64,000 bases of DNA, from assembly GCF_001905465.1 (NCBI RefSeq), contig NZ_LISX01000005.1, forward strand, positions 369,386-433,385, given 5' to 3'. A program made the position numbers and the translations under genes. The first letter of the stretch is position 1. Each line of letters begins with the position of its first letter. Source of the DNA: Kitasatospora sp. CB01950. Its GTDB lineage: Bacteria > Actinomycetota > Actinomycetes > Streptomycetales > Streptomycetaceae. The notes under the pieces were generated by a model, which made no database searches, was not told the origin of the DNA, and saw only the letters and a program-made list of their open reading frames with translations. Shown one piece after another: positions 54,456 to 63,469 of the stretch.

Positions 54456-55286
54456 ATGTCGACTCCGCCGCCGCATCAGCTCCAGGGCCAGCGCTCCACC
54501 AGCAGTTTCTCGCGCAACTCCCGCATCTCCCCGGCCACGGGCACCAGGACGGGCACGGCCACCACCATCGGTCCCGACGGGCCTTCCGGCGGCGACGGCA
54601 ATCCCTCCGGGACGGGTGCGGATCAGTCGGGTCCGGGCCGGATTCGCCCCGGGCGCGGAGTGTGGTGGGGCATCGGCGGTGCTCTCGCGGCCTCGGCGGT
54701 GTGGGCGGCAGCCGTCCTGACCGTCCCCTCCCTGATCAACGGCGACTCGACGTCGGGCGCCCGGAGCACGGCCGGCTTCCGGGTGGTCGACGACCTGTGC
54801 GCCACCGCCCGCCTGACCACCTTCGGCCGGCTGTACCCGGCCCCGTCGGGCACCCCCTACCACTACACGACACGTCACCGGGCGCTGGAGGAGATGTACT
54901 GCAGCCAGTACCGCAAGAAGGTCGGCGGCGATCAGGACTACTACACGCTCTACCTGCAGGTGCAGCTCCACCACGAGGTGGACCCGCGCCCGGAGTTCGA
55001 CGCGCAGCGCGACGGGCTGACGCAACGCCACTATCAGGTCAGCCCGGTGCCCGGCCTCGGCGACGCGGCTTACGTGGGCTACCTCGACGACCCCAACGGC
55101 AGCGACCCGAGTTGGCACTACCTCACCCAGGTCCTGTACGTCCGCAAGGGCGGCATGACCTGCTACACCAGCTGGTCCGCCTCCTACCAGGACGGCAGGG
55201 GCACCGCCCCCGACCGGGAGCAGGTCCGCACCGCGCTCCTGTCCGACACCCGCGAACTCCTGCACGCCCTCGGCGGATCCGTCTGA
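54456..55286 (+). CDS. hypothetical membrane-anchored protein
   Basis: 276 residues. A disordered Ser/Thr/Gly/Pro-rich cytoplasmic head (1-70) is followed by one transmembrane helix (about 71-92: GIGGALAASAVWAAAVLTVP) and an extracytoplasmic domain with conserved-looking cysteines (DDLCATARL, EEMYCSQYRKK, GGMTCYTSWSA). The ATG at 54456 has a GGGGGAAC upstream. It resembles Streptomyces proteins of unknown role, sometimes called DUF3558-like lipoproteins, but this is uncertain. It converges on holA. Confidence 0.8.
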   Translation: MSTPPPHQLQGQRSTSSFSRNSRISPATGTRTGTATTIGPDGPSGGDGNPSGTGADQSGPGRIRPGRGVWWGIGGALAASAVWAAAVLTVPSLINGDSTSGARSTAGFRVVDDLCATARLTTFGRLYPAPSGTPYHYTTRHRALEEMYCSQYRKKVGGDQDYYTLYLQVQLHHEVDPRPEFDAQRDGLTQRHYQVSPVPGLGDAAYVGYLDDPNGSDPSWHYLTQVLYVRKGGMTCYTSWSASYQDGRGTAPDREQVRTALLSDTRELLHALGGSV

Positions 55287-55346
55287 CCGGAACCCGGAAT
55301 CCGCCCGAGCCGGCTCCCCAGGTGTTCGGGGCACCGCCGGAGCGGC

Positions 55347-56342
55347 TCAGTACGGGCGAGAGCTGATCCGCGAGGCCCGGGCCACGGCGACCACGGCACG
55401 TTCCAGGGCGTACGCGGGGTCGTCCGAGCCGCCCTTGACGGCGGCATCGGCCTCGGCCACGGCCGTGAGAGCCGCCGCCACGCCGTCGCCCGTCCAGCCG
55501 CGCATCTGCTGGCGGACGCGGTCCACCTTCCACGGCGGCATGCCCAGTTCGCGGGCCAGGTCGGCGGGGCGCAGGTTGCGGCCGGCAGTGGCGAGTCGGC
55601 CGATGCTGCGGACCCCGGAGGCGAGCGCGTACGTGATGCCCGTGGGCGGCTGGCCGACGGCCAGCGCCCAGCGCAGCCGCTCCAGCGCTTCGGCGGCCCG
55701 ACCGGTGACGGCGAGATCGGCCACCTCGAAGCCGGTCGCCTCGGCCCGGCCGCTGTAGTACTTCGCGACCGCGGCCTCGTCGATCGGGCCCTCGATGTCG
55801 GCCGTCAACTGACTGCAGGCGGCTGCCAGTTCGCGCAGGTCGCTGCCCAGCGAGTCGAACAGCGCCTGGCACGCCTCCGGACTCGCGGCCCGACCGAGGG
55901 TGCGGAACTCGCCGCGGATGAAGGCCAGTTTCTCGCTCGCCTTGGTGAGCTTGGCGCACAGGACCTCGCGCGCGCCCGCCTTCTTCGCCGCGTCCAGCAG
56001 ACCCTTGCCCTTGGCGCCGCCCGCATGCACCAACACCATGATCACTTCTTCGGCCGGCGCCTCCAGGTACGCCTTGACCTCCTTGACCGCGTCGGCCGCG
56101 AGATCCTGCGCGGCCCGGACCACGATCACCTTCCGCTCCGCGAAGAGCGAGGGCGTGGTGAGTTCGGCCAGCTGCCCGGCCTGCAGCCCGCCCGGCGCGA
56201 GATCGCGCACGTCCGTCTCCGGGTCCGCCTTCTTCGCCGCCGCCACCACCTCGGCGACCGCACGGTCCAGCAGCAGCTCCTCCTGGCCGACCGCAACGGT
56301 CAGCGGGGCGAGCAGGTCGTCGGGTGCACTCTTCCTGGCCAT
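55347..56342 (-). CDS. holA: DNA polymerase III subunit delta
   Basis: Clamp-loader subunit that opens the sliding clamp. 331 residues. The N-terminal domain begins LTVAVGQEELLLDRAVAEVV and includes PSLFAERKVIVVRAA, then the AAA+ like domain (DAAKKAGAREVLCAKL, AFIRGEFRTLGRAASPEACQALFDSLGSDLRELA in part) and a C-terminal collar domain (GMPPWKVDRVRQQMRGW). The Walker A lysine is absent, as is normal for delta. The start is ATG at 56342. Confidence 0.94.
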   Translation of the reverse strand: MARKSAPDDLLAPLTVAVGQEELLLDRAVAEVVAAAKKADPETDVRDLAPGGLQAGQLAELTTPSLFAERKVIVVRAAQDLAADAVKEVKAYLEAPAEEVIMVLVHAGGAKGKGLLDAAKKAGAREVLCAKLTKASEKLAFIRGEFRTLGRAASPEACQALFDSLGSDLRELAAACSQLTADIEGPIDEAAVAKYYSGRAEATGFEVADLAVTGRAAEALERLRWALAVGQPPTGITYALASGVRSIGRLATAGRNLRPADLARELGMPPWKVDRVRQQMRGWTGDGVAAALTAVAEADAAVKGGSDDPAYALERAVVAVARASRISSRPY

Positions 56343-56493
56343 CGCCTACCAGGATCGCACGCTGTGCCGACAGCCCTGCCCCAGCACGTCCCCGTCCCCC
56401 TTCACCAGCACGTTCCACCGGGCCGATACCTCGGGGCGGGATGAGGAGCGGGGTCGCCGCCGCACCGCCCACGGGGCTGGGGAGAATGTTGCC

Positions 56494-56757
56494 GTGATCA
56501 AGAACAATGACCGTCAATTGCTCGTCCTTCCTGACCGCGACGCGGCGGATGAGGTTGCCGAGGAGTTGAGTGCACGCTGGCCGAACCTGGGCGAGGTGGA
56601 GGTGGTCCGGGACTCCCTCGCCGGGGAGGACGACGCCGAGGACGCCCAGTGGATCGTGGTCGTCGAAGCACCCGAGGACGATGGCTGGACTCCGCAGCTG
56701 CTGACCGAACTCGACCGGCTCGTCGCCGAGCAGGACGGGTGGCGCGAGCAGGACTGA
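56494..56757 (+). CDS. small acidic hypothetical protein
   Basis: 87 residues from a GTG at 56494 with GGGGAG about ten bases upstream. Start VIKNNDRQLLVLPDRDAADEV; strongly acidic, no cysteine or transmembrane segment, with a beta-alpha-beta outline (QWIVVVEAPEDDGWTPQLLTELDRLVAEQ in part). Similar-size acidic proteins occur next to holA and comEC in Streptomyces; function unknown. It diverges from holA and converges on comEC. Confidence 0.7.
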   Translation: MIKNNDRQLLVLPDRDAADEVAEELSARWPNLGEVEVVRDSLAGEDDAEDAQWIVVVEAPEDDGWTPQLLTELDRLVAEQDGWREQD

Positions 56758-56894
56758 CCCCTGCTCTCCGGACCCGCCCTGGTTCTCGCCCGAGCGGGGT
56801 GGTCCCACCCGCTCGGACGGGCGCTCTGTCCGCGCCCGTCCCGGGCCGCCGATCCACGCTGCCGACGCACCGGAAGCCCCGGGGCGCTTCGGTC

Positions 56895-59684
56895 TCAGCC
56901 GCGGGCGGAGCGCAGATGGGACGCCACGGCCAGGCTCAGCTTGTCCCCCAGCACCGCGATGTCCCCCACCCGGTCGGTGCGGACCACCGTTGCACCCAGC
57001 CCCCTGAGCCCAGCCACCGTCCGCGGGGCCGGGTGCCCGTACGGGTTGCCGGTACCGCAGGAGATCAGGGCCAGCCTCGGACGGAGCGCGGCCATCAACG
57101 CCCAGTCCTGGTTCGCCGATCCGTGATGGGCCACCTTCAGGACGTCCACCCGCCCCAGACCGGATGGGCCGGGACCTCCGTCGGGGCCGGCCGGGCCGAC
57201 CGCGTTCAGCGCTCCCGCCCGGCCGTCGGACGTACGCCTCGTGCCGTGCAGCGGTGTGGACGCCGTCCCTGCCGATGATGGTGGAGCCCGTTCGTCCGGG
57301 CGAACCGGCGGCGGCAGGCCGAGGGTGAGCAGGGCCGCCTGGGCCGGTGGTTCCAGGTCCCCCAGTAGAGCCACTCGGATCGGGGCGGCGGGTGGGCCGA
57401 GGGTGGCGAGGATCGCGATGCTGGAGTTGTTGGGGCCGGTCGCGTCCGGGTCCAGTGGCGAGGCCGGCCACAGCACTTGCCAGGCGAGATGGGCGCCGGC
57501 CGTTCGACGCTCGCCCCGCCGGGCCCGCCGCACCGGCACCCGGTCGTCGGCCGCCCAGCGCGCCACCCTGCTCTGCTCGCCTGCCGGCTCGTCCGAGGTG
57601 GTCACCTCGATCGCGCCGACCGACCGGCCGCGCAGCACCCCGGGGACGCCCTCGACATGGTCGGCGTGGAAGTGCGTGAGGATCAGGACCGGCACCTTGG
57701 TCACCCCGAGTTCCCGCAGACACGCGTCGGCCGACCTCGGGTCGGGCCCGGTGTCCACCACCACCGCGCTGCCGGGCTCGACCGGCAGAACTGTCATGTC
57801 GCCCTGCCCGATGTCACACATCGCCAGCCGCCACCCCTCGGCCGGCCAACCGGTCGCCAACCGAGTGACAACGGGCGGACGCAGCAGGACCATCGGCAGC
57901 ACAACGACGACCACGAGCACGAGCCATACCCTGGGCCACCGGCGCCCGGATCGTCGCCCGCCCAGCAACGGTGGCAGCGCCCAGGCCAACGCAACGATGA
58001 CCACCACCAGTAGCACTGATCCGAACAGCCCGCCGGGCCAGGCGAGTTCAGCACCGGGTAGCTCGGCACCCCGCCGTGCCACGGCGGCCAGCCATCCAAC
58101 GGGCAGCGCGGCAAGGTCCGTCAGGAACTCGGCCGCCCCTTTCGAGAGCGGCGCGACCGCGAGCGCGCCGAACCCGAGCAGGGTGGCGGGTGCGACCGCG
58201 ATCTCCGCCAGGAGGTTGCACGGAATGCCGACCAGGCTGACTCGCGGTGCCAGCAGGACGGTAACGGGCGAACAGAAGGCCTGCGCAGCCGCGGTGGCGC
58301 CGACCGCCGATGCGAGGTGGTGTGGCCATCGACGCGCGCGCAGCGCGGCCGTCCACCTCGGGCCGAGGATCAGCAGGCCTGCCGTGGCGAGCGCGGAGAG
58401 CAGGAACCCGAAGGAGCGGGCCAGGTAGGGATCCACCAGGAGCAGGATCAGCACGGCGCCGGCCAGTGTGGGCAGGCCCCGTCTCGGTCTGCCGGTGGCG
58501 AGTGCCAGCAGCCCGATCAGGCCGGTAGCGGCTGCTCTGAGCACGCTCGGGTCGGGTCGACAGATGGTGACGAACGCCAGCGTCAGGCCCGTTCCGAGCG
58601 CTGCTGTGGTCCGGAAGGAGAGTCCGAGCAACCCGGCCACTCCTCCCCGTCCGGGCGTGTCCGGGTCGGTCGGGGTACCTCCGACCAGGACCGCCAGGAT
58701 GATCGCCAGGTTGGCGCCGCTCACCGCCACCAGGTGCCCGAGGTCGGTGGCTCGGAAGGCGTCCGCCAGGTCGTCCGGAAGCCTGGTCACGTCGCCCACC
58801 ACCAGGCCCGGGAGCAGCCCCCGAACGTCCGGCGACAGGTGATCGCAGGCGTCCCGGAGTCCCTTGCGGAGCTGGGCGGCAAGGCGTTGCGAAAGGCTGG
58901 GCGGCGCAAGGATCCTTGGCCGCCCTTGCGGGGCGAGCAGCGCCGCCGAATCGGTCCGGGGTCGGACGATCGGGCCCTCGCCCGTGGAGGGGCTCGTCTG
59001 CCGCTCCGGCAGCACTTCTGCGCGGACCTCCACGCGGGTGGAGGGAATCAACTGTTGCCACTGCGCCGCGTCCTGGGTTCGGACGAGCAACGTGACAGGT
59101 GTTCTGGTCTCGACGGGGATCGTGCTCGACTGCTCGGTACCGGTGGTTGAGAGGACACGGGTGACGAGGGCGGAGACGGTGAGGGTCGGTTGGGAGAGGG
59201 CGCTGCCGCGAGTGTGGGACCCGTGCAGTTTGGGGTCACCGGTGATGGTCGCCTCAACGGCGACCTCCGGTTTGGTCGTTCTGCCCCCTCCGGAGTGAGG
59301 TTGAGCCGACTGACCGGCCACCTCCTGGGGCTCCGGCCGGCCACCAGGGGACATCGGCTCCCCTGAAGCCGGTGTTCCCGCTGGGCGGGCGAGGGCGGGC
59401 AGCGGGCCGCGATGCAGGTCGGCGGTATGGAGGACGGTGGTGGTCGCCGCCGCTACTGCGGTGAGCAGGACAGCGGCTGCGAGTCGGTGAACCGAACGGC
59501 GAGGTCCCTTCGATGCAAGGAGGCCCATGGCGATCACGCCACCTACCAAGGCGCTGACGAGCAGCGCCGATTGGTGTCTCCCGTCCAGGTCGAGGACGGC
59601 GGCGGTGACCAGCCAGGCGGTGACGGCCGGGAGGAGGAGCCGGTAGTCGGCTCGGTCGGGGACGGCGGAGGGCAGGGCCGGCAC
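56895..59684 (-). CDS. comEC: ComEC/Rec2-family DNA internalisation protein
   Basis: 929 residues. A hydrophobic N-terminal part has four or so helices, then a linker and OB-like domain, then the competence membrane domain with DLGHLVAVSGANLAIILA and several helices (about 290-600). The C-terminal metallo-beta-lactamase-like domain (about 620-929) has LTHFHADHVEGVPGVL and VLKVAHHGSANQD. In naturally competent bacteria it moves single-stranded DNA through the membrane; here it pairs with comEA. The GTG at 59684 has AGGAGG six bases upstream; an ATG at 59708 lacks such a site. Confidence 0.93.
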   Translation of the reverse strand: MPALPSAVPDRADYRLLLPAVTAWLVTAAVLDLDGRHQSALLVSALVGGVIAMGLLASKGPRRSVHRLAAAVLLTAVAAATTTVLHTADLHRGPLPALARPAGTPASGEPMSPGGRPEPQEVAGQSAQPHSGGGRTTKPEVAVEATITGDPKLHGSHTRGSALSQPTLTVSALVTRVLSTTGTEQSSTIPVETRTPVTLLVRTQDAAQWQQLIPSTRVEVRAEVLPERQTSPSTGEGPIVRPRTDSAALLAPQGRPRILAPPSLSQRLAAQLRKGLRDACDHLSPDVRGLLPGLVVGDVTRLPDDLADAFRATDLGHLVAVSGANLAIILAVLVGGTPTDPDTPGRGGVAGLLGLSFRTTAALGTGLTLAFVTICRPDPSVLRAAATGLIGLLALATGRPRRGLPTLAGAVLILLLVDPYLARSFGFLLSALATAGLLILGPRWTAALRARRWPHHLASAVGATAAAQAFCSPVTVLLAPRVSLVGIPCNLLAEIAVAPATLLGFGALAVAPLSKGAAEFLTDLAALPVGWLAAVARRGAELPGAELAWPGGLFGSVLLVVVIVALAWALPPLLGGRRSGRRWPRVWLVLVVVVVLPMVLLRPPVVTRLATGWPAEGWRLAMCDIGQGDMTVLPVEPGSAVVVDTGPDPRSADACLRELGVTKVPVLILTHFHADHVEGVPGVLRGRSVGAIEVTTSDEPAGEQSRVARWAADDRVPVRRARRGERRTAGAHLAWQVLWPASPLDPDATGPNNSSIAILATLGPPAAPIRVALLGDLEPPAQAALLTLGLPPPVRPDERAPPSSAGTASTPLHGTRRTSDGRAGALNAVGPAGPDGGPGPSGLGRVDVLKVAHHGSANQDWALMAALRPRLALISCGTGNPYGHPAPRTVAGLRGLGATVVRTDRVGDIAVLGDKLSLAVASHLRSARG

Positions 59685-59907
59685 GGGGCACCTCCTCTCA
59701 GTACTCATTGGTCGACTTGTCGTTTTGGAGGCTCTCGGGTGATAGGCAGCTCCGTATCCGGCAGGCGAGTCGTGGGTGGCGGCGGGTCAGGCCCGAACAG
59801 AGCGTCGTGTGGGCGGTCACGCCTCCCTGGTGGGTGGCTCCGCTCAGCGAGTTGAGGAGCTAGAACACGGCGTGAGCAACCTCCTGGCAGGAGAGGGACG
59901 GTGGGGA

Positions 59908-61113
59908 TCACAACGTCAGAAGCGGCTTGAGGTCCTCGTACTTTCGGGGGCCGATTCCGGGGACGTGGCGGAGTTGGTCGAGAGACTGGAAGGGGCCGTG
60001 CATCAAGCGGTACTGGAGGATGCGCTGGGCCAGGGCCGGCCCCACGCCCGGCAGTGAGTCGAGTTGTTCGGCGCTGGAGTGGTTGAGGCTGACTGGTCCG
60101 GTGGGAACGGCAGGCGCACCGGCGTTGGCGTTCTCGATGCCTACGAGGATCTGTTCTCCATCCGTGAGTGGGCGGGCGAGGTTGAGGGTGCTGGTGTCCG
60201 TCCCGGGGATCGGGCCGCCTGCGGCGGTCAGCGCATCGGCGACCCGTGAACCTGCGGGGAGGGTTCGTAAGCCGGGATTCTGGACCTTGCCGGAGATGTC
60301 GATGACCAGCGACAGCTCAGCCGGGTGGTGTGCGGGTGCTCCATCCGTTGCGGGGTCGGCGGTGGACTCGGTGATGGAGATGGCGGGAACGGCGACGGGG
60401 TGTGGCCGACCCAGCCAGAAGTGCTGCGCGGCGTAGCCGATGGCAAGTACGAGCAGGACGGTGAGGCCGAGAACGGCACGGCGGTCGAAGGCGAAGGCAG
60501 TAGGGAGGCGGAAGCGCAGCGGTAGTCGTGGCCGGTGGGTGCGGTGCGGCACAGCCGCAGGTTCCGGAGGTGACAGGGCATTGGGCTGGGGCGGCGGATC
60601 CGGATCCGACTGGAGGTCGGCCCAGTTGCCCAGCGGGGTGTCGGGAACTGGTGCCGTCTGCGGATCGGTGTCGGGCTCGAAGGCAGGCGGGTCCCTCTCC
60701 GGGATCGCGCCGGGCTGAGCCGCCGGCCGGCCGAAAGCCGTATCGGCACGGTTCGGGGCGGCCGCACCCGCCGAACGCGCAGACGCTCCGTACATCGCCA
60801 GGATGCGTGGCGACGACAGTGCGTACGGCGGATCGGGGACGAGTGCCGCACGTGCCGCCGCCCGTTCCGATTCGGAAACGGCAGTGGTCTCCGCACGGCC
60901 CAGAGCCGGTGACGACTCGCCACTTCCCTTCTCCACCGTCCTCGTGAGCTCCGGAGCTCTGACCGCCGATTCGGTGGTCTGATCGGGAATCGGCTTGGAA
61001 CTGTGGAGATCGTCGGGCTGGACGGGGCCAGGCGGGAAGATCAGGCCGAGGCGAGCCCGGGCGGTGGCGAGTGTCTGCCGGCGGCGGGCCTGGGGTGTGG
61101 TGATGGTCCTCAT
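59908..61113 (-). CDS. comEA: ComEA-type helix-hairpin-helix DNA-binding protein
   Basis: 401 residues. A long disordered Pro/Ala/Ser-rich cytoplasmic head (1-210) precedes one transmembrane helix (about 213-232), an SLBB domain (about 262-320, LVIDISGKVQNPGLRTLPAG) and two helix-hairpin-helix motifs (SAEQLDSLPGVGPALAQRILQYR, LRHVPGIGPRKYEDLKPLL) at the C-terminus. The extracytoplasmic HhH pair binds double-stranded DNA for ComEC. No pseudopilus genes are in the window. About 220 bases separate it from comEC. Confidence 0.92.
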   Translation of the reverse strand: MRTITTPQARRRQTLATARARLGLIFPPGPVQPDDLHSSKPIPDQTTESAVRAPELTRTVEKGSGESSPALGRAETTAVSESERAAARAALVPDPPYALSSPRILAMYGASARSAGAAAPNRADTAFGRPAAQPGAIPERDPPAFEPDTDPQTAPVPDTPLGNWADLQSDPDPPPQPNALSPPEPAAVPHRTHRPRLPLRFRLPTAFAFDRRAVLGLTVLLVLAIGYAAQHFWLGRPHPVAVPAISITESTADPATDGAPAHHPAELSLVIDISGKVQNPGLRTLPAGSRVADALTAAGGPIPGTDTSTLNLARPLTDGEQILVGIENANAGAPAVPTGPVSLNHSSAEQLDSLPGVGPALAQRILQYRLMHGPFQSLDQLRHVPGIGPRKYEDLKPLLTL

Positions 61114-61164
61114 GGCGAGGACAGTAGGGCCGTCCTGAGGTGCGCTCAGGAAATCGGCCCGCCC

Positions 61165-61194
61165 CTGTGGATAACTCGGGGCTGTGGATAACTC
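61165..61194. promoter_or_regulatory. paired DnaA-box-like direct repeat
   Basis: A 13-base sequence CTGTGGATAACTC occurs at 61165-61177 and 61182-61194, a 17-bp period. The minus strand of each contains TTATCCACA, the classical DnaA box. It lies between the comEA start (61113) and the degV stop (61226). Confidence 0.6.
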
Positions 61195-61225
61195 TCGTCG
61201 CTCGAACGAGTGAGTCTGGTCCTGC

Positions 61226-62149
61226 TCAGCGCGGGGAGGCGACGACGGGCGCGACCACGACGGCCAGCAGCCCGGGCCCGACGTGCGCCCCGATGACGGC
61301 TCCGACTTCGCTGACGTAGAGCTCGTTCATCGCAGGCACCCGCTCCCGCAGCCGCTCGGCCAGCGCCTCCGCCCGCTGCTCTGCGGCAAGGTGGTGGACC
61401 GTGATGTCCACCCTCTGCGCCCCAGCGTGCTCGACGGCGATCTCCTCGAGCCGTGCGATGGCACGGGAGGCGGTGCGGACCTTCTCCAGCGGCTCGATTC
61501 GACCACCTGCCAGGTGAAGCAGGGGTTTCACAGCCAGCGCGGAGCCGACGAGAGCCTGGGCGGTTCCGATCCGGCCTCCGCGCCGCAGGTGCTCCAAGGT
61601 GTCGACGTAGAAGAAGCCGTTGGTGACTTCGGCCCGTCGCTCGGCAGCGGAGACGACCTGGTCGAGGTCCGCTTCTGCGCCACCGACTGCTTCGATGTCG
61701 ACGTCACCGGCCGACGCCCCCGACCTGGCCGCGTCGAGGGTGTCGGCGAGTTCGGCGGCGGCCAGCACACAACTTCCGAGCGCCATACCGACCAGCCGGC
61801 TGTCGACCACCCTGACCGGGATCGGCGCCGCCGCGGCCGCCAGCTGGGCCGCTTCCACGGTGCCGGAGAGTTCGGCGGACAGGTGGACGGAGACGATTCC
61901 ACGCGCGCCGACCGCAGCAGCGGCCCGATAGGCGGCGGCGAACGTTTCCGGGCTCGGCCGGGAAGTGGTCACCCGGCTCTTCGCCCTCAGGGCCTCGGCG
62001 ACGTCCTTGGGAGAGATCTCGACGCCTTCTGCGAAGACTTCGTCACCGACCGCGACACTGAGCGGTACCACCTGGATGCGGTGCCGGTCCACCGCTTCTT
62101 GGGGCAGATACGCGGTGGAATCCGTGACGATCGCAAGGTGGCCGAGCAT
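61226..62149 (-). CDS. DegV-family fatty-acid-binding protein
   Basis: 307 residues from the ATG at 62149. The EDD fold shows LAIVTDSTAYLPQEAVDRH, the fatty-acid-binding TSRPSPETF near residue 65, GIVSVHLSAELSGTVEAAQLAA and VEVTNGFFYVDTLEHLRRGGRIG in part. DegV proteins bind fatty acids and serve as FakB-like partners of fatty-acid kinase FakA. No fakA gene is in this window. It is probably transcribed ahead of comEA as one unit, apart from the DnaA-box-like gap. Confidence 0.9.
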   Translation of the reverse strand: MLGHLAIVTDSTAYLPQEAVDRHRIQVVPLSVAVGDEVFAEGVEISPKDVAEALRAKSRVTTSRPSPETFAAAYRAAAAVGARGIVSVHLSAELSGTVEAAQLAAAAAPIPVRVVDSRLVGMALGSCVLAAAELADTLDAARSGASAGDVDIEAVGGAEADLDQVVSAAERRAEVTNGFFYVDTLEHLRRGGRIGTAQALVGSALAVKPLLHLAGGRIEPLEKVRTASRAIARLEEIAVEHAGAQRVDITVHHLAAEQRAEALAERLRERVPAMNELYVSEVGAVIGAHVGPGLLAVVVAPVVASPR

Positions 62150-62266
62150 GAGGCGGAGGTTACCCTCCGCCGAGCCAGGATGACAGTGCCCGCCCTGTGG
62201 TGGTTTGACCTCCACAGCAGTGGGTAACTCTTGCGTCGCGGACGGTGACCACCTCGTGACGCGGGG

Positions 62267-63043
62267 TCAGCGGTGGTTGGGCCCGGCCGGGTTCGGCTTG
62301 CGCAAGCGGTCGGCGAGTCGGGAGAGCGGCTCGGCAGCCAGTCCGAGCAGTTCCTCGGCACTGGTCTGGCGACCGGCACCGATTCCCTTCCGACGGTCGG
62401 CGGGGCCATCGGCGGAGGCGGCGCTCCGGGCATCGGCAGTGGGGGCAGGGCCGGCGGCAAACTCGGCGCCGCGGTCGGCGGCGGGCTCGGAAGGAGTCCA
62501 GTGCCGCAGAGCTCCGGCCTCGTCCTGGCACTCCTGGCTGAGGCGGGCGAGCTCGTCGTCGGCGAACCGGCGCATGCGGTCCTGGGCGGCCCAGCGAAGC
62601 GAATCCGCAGAGTGTGTGATCCGCTCGGTGCGCTCGCGCAGTTCGGGGAGCTTGGCGGTGACTCGACTGCTCATCGGCTCGCGTTCCAACAGGCGCAGCT
62701 CGGCGTCGAGTTCGGCGGCGTGCGAGTCGAGCCGGGCGAGGAGCTGGAGCGCGTCACCGAGCTGACCGTCCTGCGGGAGGCCACCCTGCAGGACCTGGCG
62801 GGTCGAGTCCAGCGCGGTGCGAAGCGAAAGCCGGAGGCCGGCGATCCTGCCTTGGTCGCCGGGCTTGGTGATGGTCTTCGCCCTGAGGGTGGCGTTCTCC
62901 ACCGCCCGCTGGGCGTTGGAGCTGTGCCGCTCGACCTTGGCAGCCACGGCCTTCGCCGCCTTGACCGTCCCCACCACCGCCATCACCAGCAGCGTCACTC
63001 CGAGCAGCGCGACCAGCGCTACGACGATACCGAGCGCTTCCAT
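62267..63043 (-). CDS. membrane-anchored coiled-coil hypothetical protein
   Basis: 258 residues. One N-terminal transmembrane segment (2-24: GIVVALVALLGVTLLVMAVVGT) is followed by a cytoplasmic or periplasmic helical rod (about 30-190, with AVENATLRAKTITK, LRLSLRTALDSTRQVL, LLARLDSHAAELDAELRLLE) and a basic, Pro/Ala-rich tail. The ATG at 63043 was chosen; a longer reading from 63151 is hydrophilic and lacks support. Streptomyces carry similar genes next to degV and leuS; function unknown. Confidence 0.8.
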   Translation of the reverse strand: MEALGIVVALVALLGVTLLVMAVVGTVKAAKAVAAKVERHSSNAQRAVENATLRAKTITKPGDQGRIAGLRLSLRTALDSTRQVLQGGLPQDGQLGDALQLLARLDSHAAELDAELRLLEREPMSSRVTAKLPELRERTERITHSADSLRWAAQDRMRRFADDELARLSQECQDEAGALRHWTPSEPAADRGAEFAAGPAPTADARSAASADGPADRRKGIGAGRQTSAEELLGLAAEPLSRLADRLRKPNPAGPNHR

Positions 63044-63469
63044 CGGGAGCCCACCTTCCGCTCGTGACCGGCGGCGGTCCGCCGAGTGCGGCCCGTCCTG
63101 TCCACCGGTCTCCACCGTAGCTCGGCCCGGCAGCGGACAGCAGGCCTTCAACCACCGGGAGGACGGAGATCAGGGACAGCTCAGGGATTTCCCCCAAGCG
63201 ATCACCCGGAGACCGCCAGCACATAGCCGGCGCTCAATACCCCTACGAAGAACGGAGCCACCTTGTTCGAACTTCTCCACCGTTCCCCGCTTGTCGGACG
63301 AGCCGGATGCGTCCTGCTCCTTGCCCTTGTTCTCGCCTTCCCGCTCACCTTCCCGCTCCCGCTCGCCCAAGGCTCGGACGTTCCGGGTCCAGGAACGGCG
63401 AAGGGCCGGCCGCCCCAAGTTCGGGGCAACCGGCCCTGCCGATCTGGCGATGCCTCAGCGGAGGTGTCG
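63044..63469. other. 426-base gap between the coiled-coil gene and leuS
   Basis: Apart from the leuS terminator hairpin (63403-63436) no feature is supported. A plus-strand TTG at 63263 with GGAG five bases upstream opens a signal-peptide-like reading, and short minus-strand frames also occur, but none has normal codon use or a conserved motif. Confidence 0.4.
63403..63436 (-). terminator. terminator hairpin after leuS
   Basis: GGGCCGG pairs with CCGGCCC and, inside, GCCCC pairs with GGGGC, with small mismatched bulges and a six-base loop. It starts 33 bases past the leuS stop on the minus strand. A weak TT precedes the following bases. Confidence 0.75.

Noticed and set aside
61165..61194. 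Replication origin
   Set aside because: Only two DnaA-like boxes, no AT-rich region and no dnaA or dnaN nearby; the site is listed as a DnaA-box pair only.
63202..63429. Minus-strand 75-codon frame ending in a hydrophobic stretch
   Set aside because: It overlaps the leuS terminator and has a low-complexity basic start; not supportable without conservation data.
63263..63469. Plus-strand TTG reading with a signal-peptide-like start
   Set aside because: GGAG precedes the TTG, but the codons are atypical (several CTT), the frame runs on antisense through leuS without a stop, and no motif appears.
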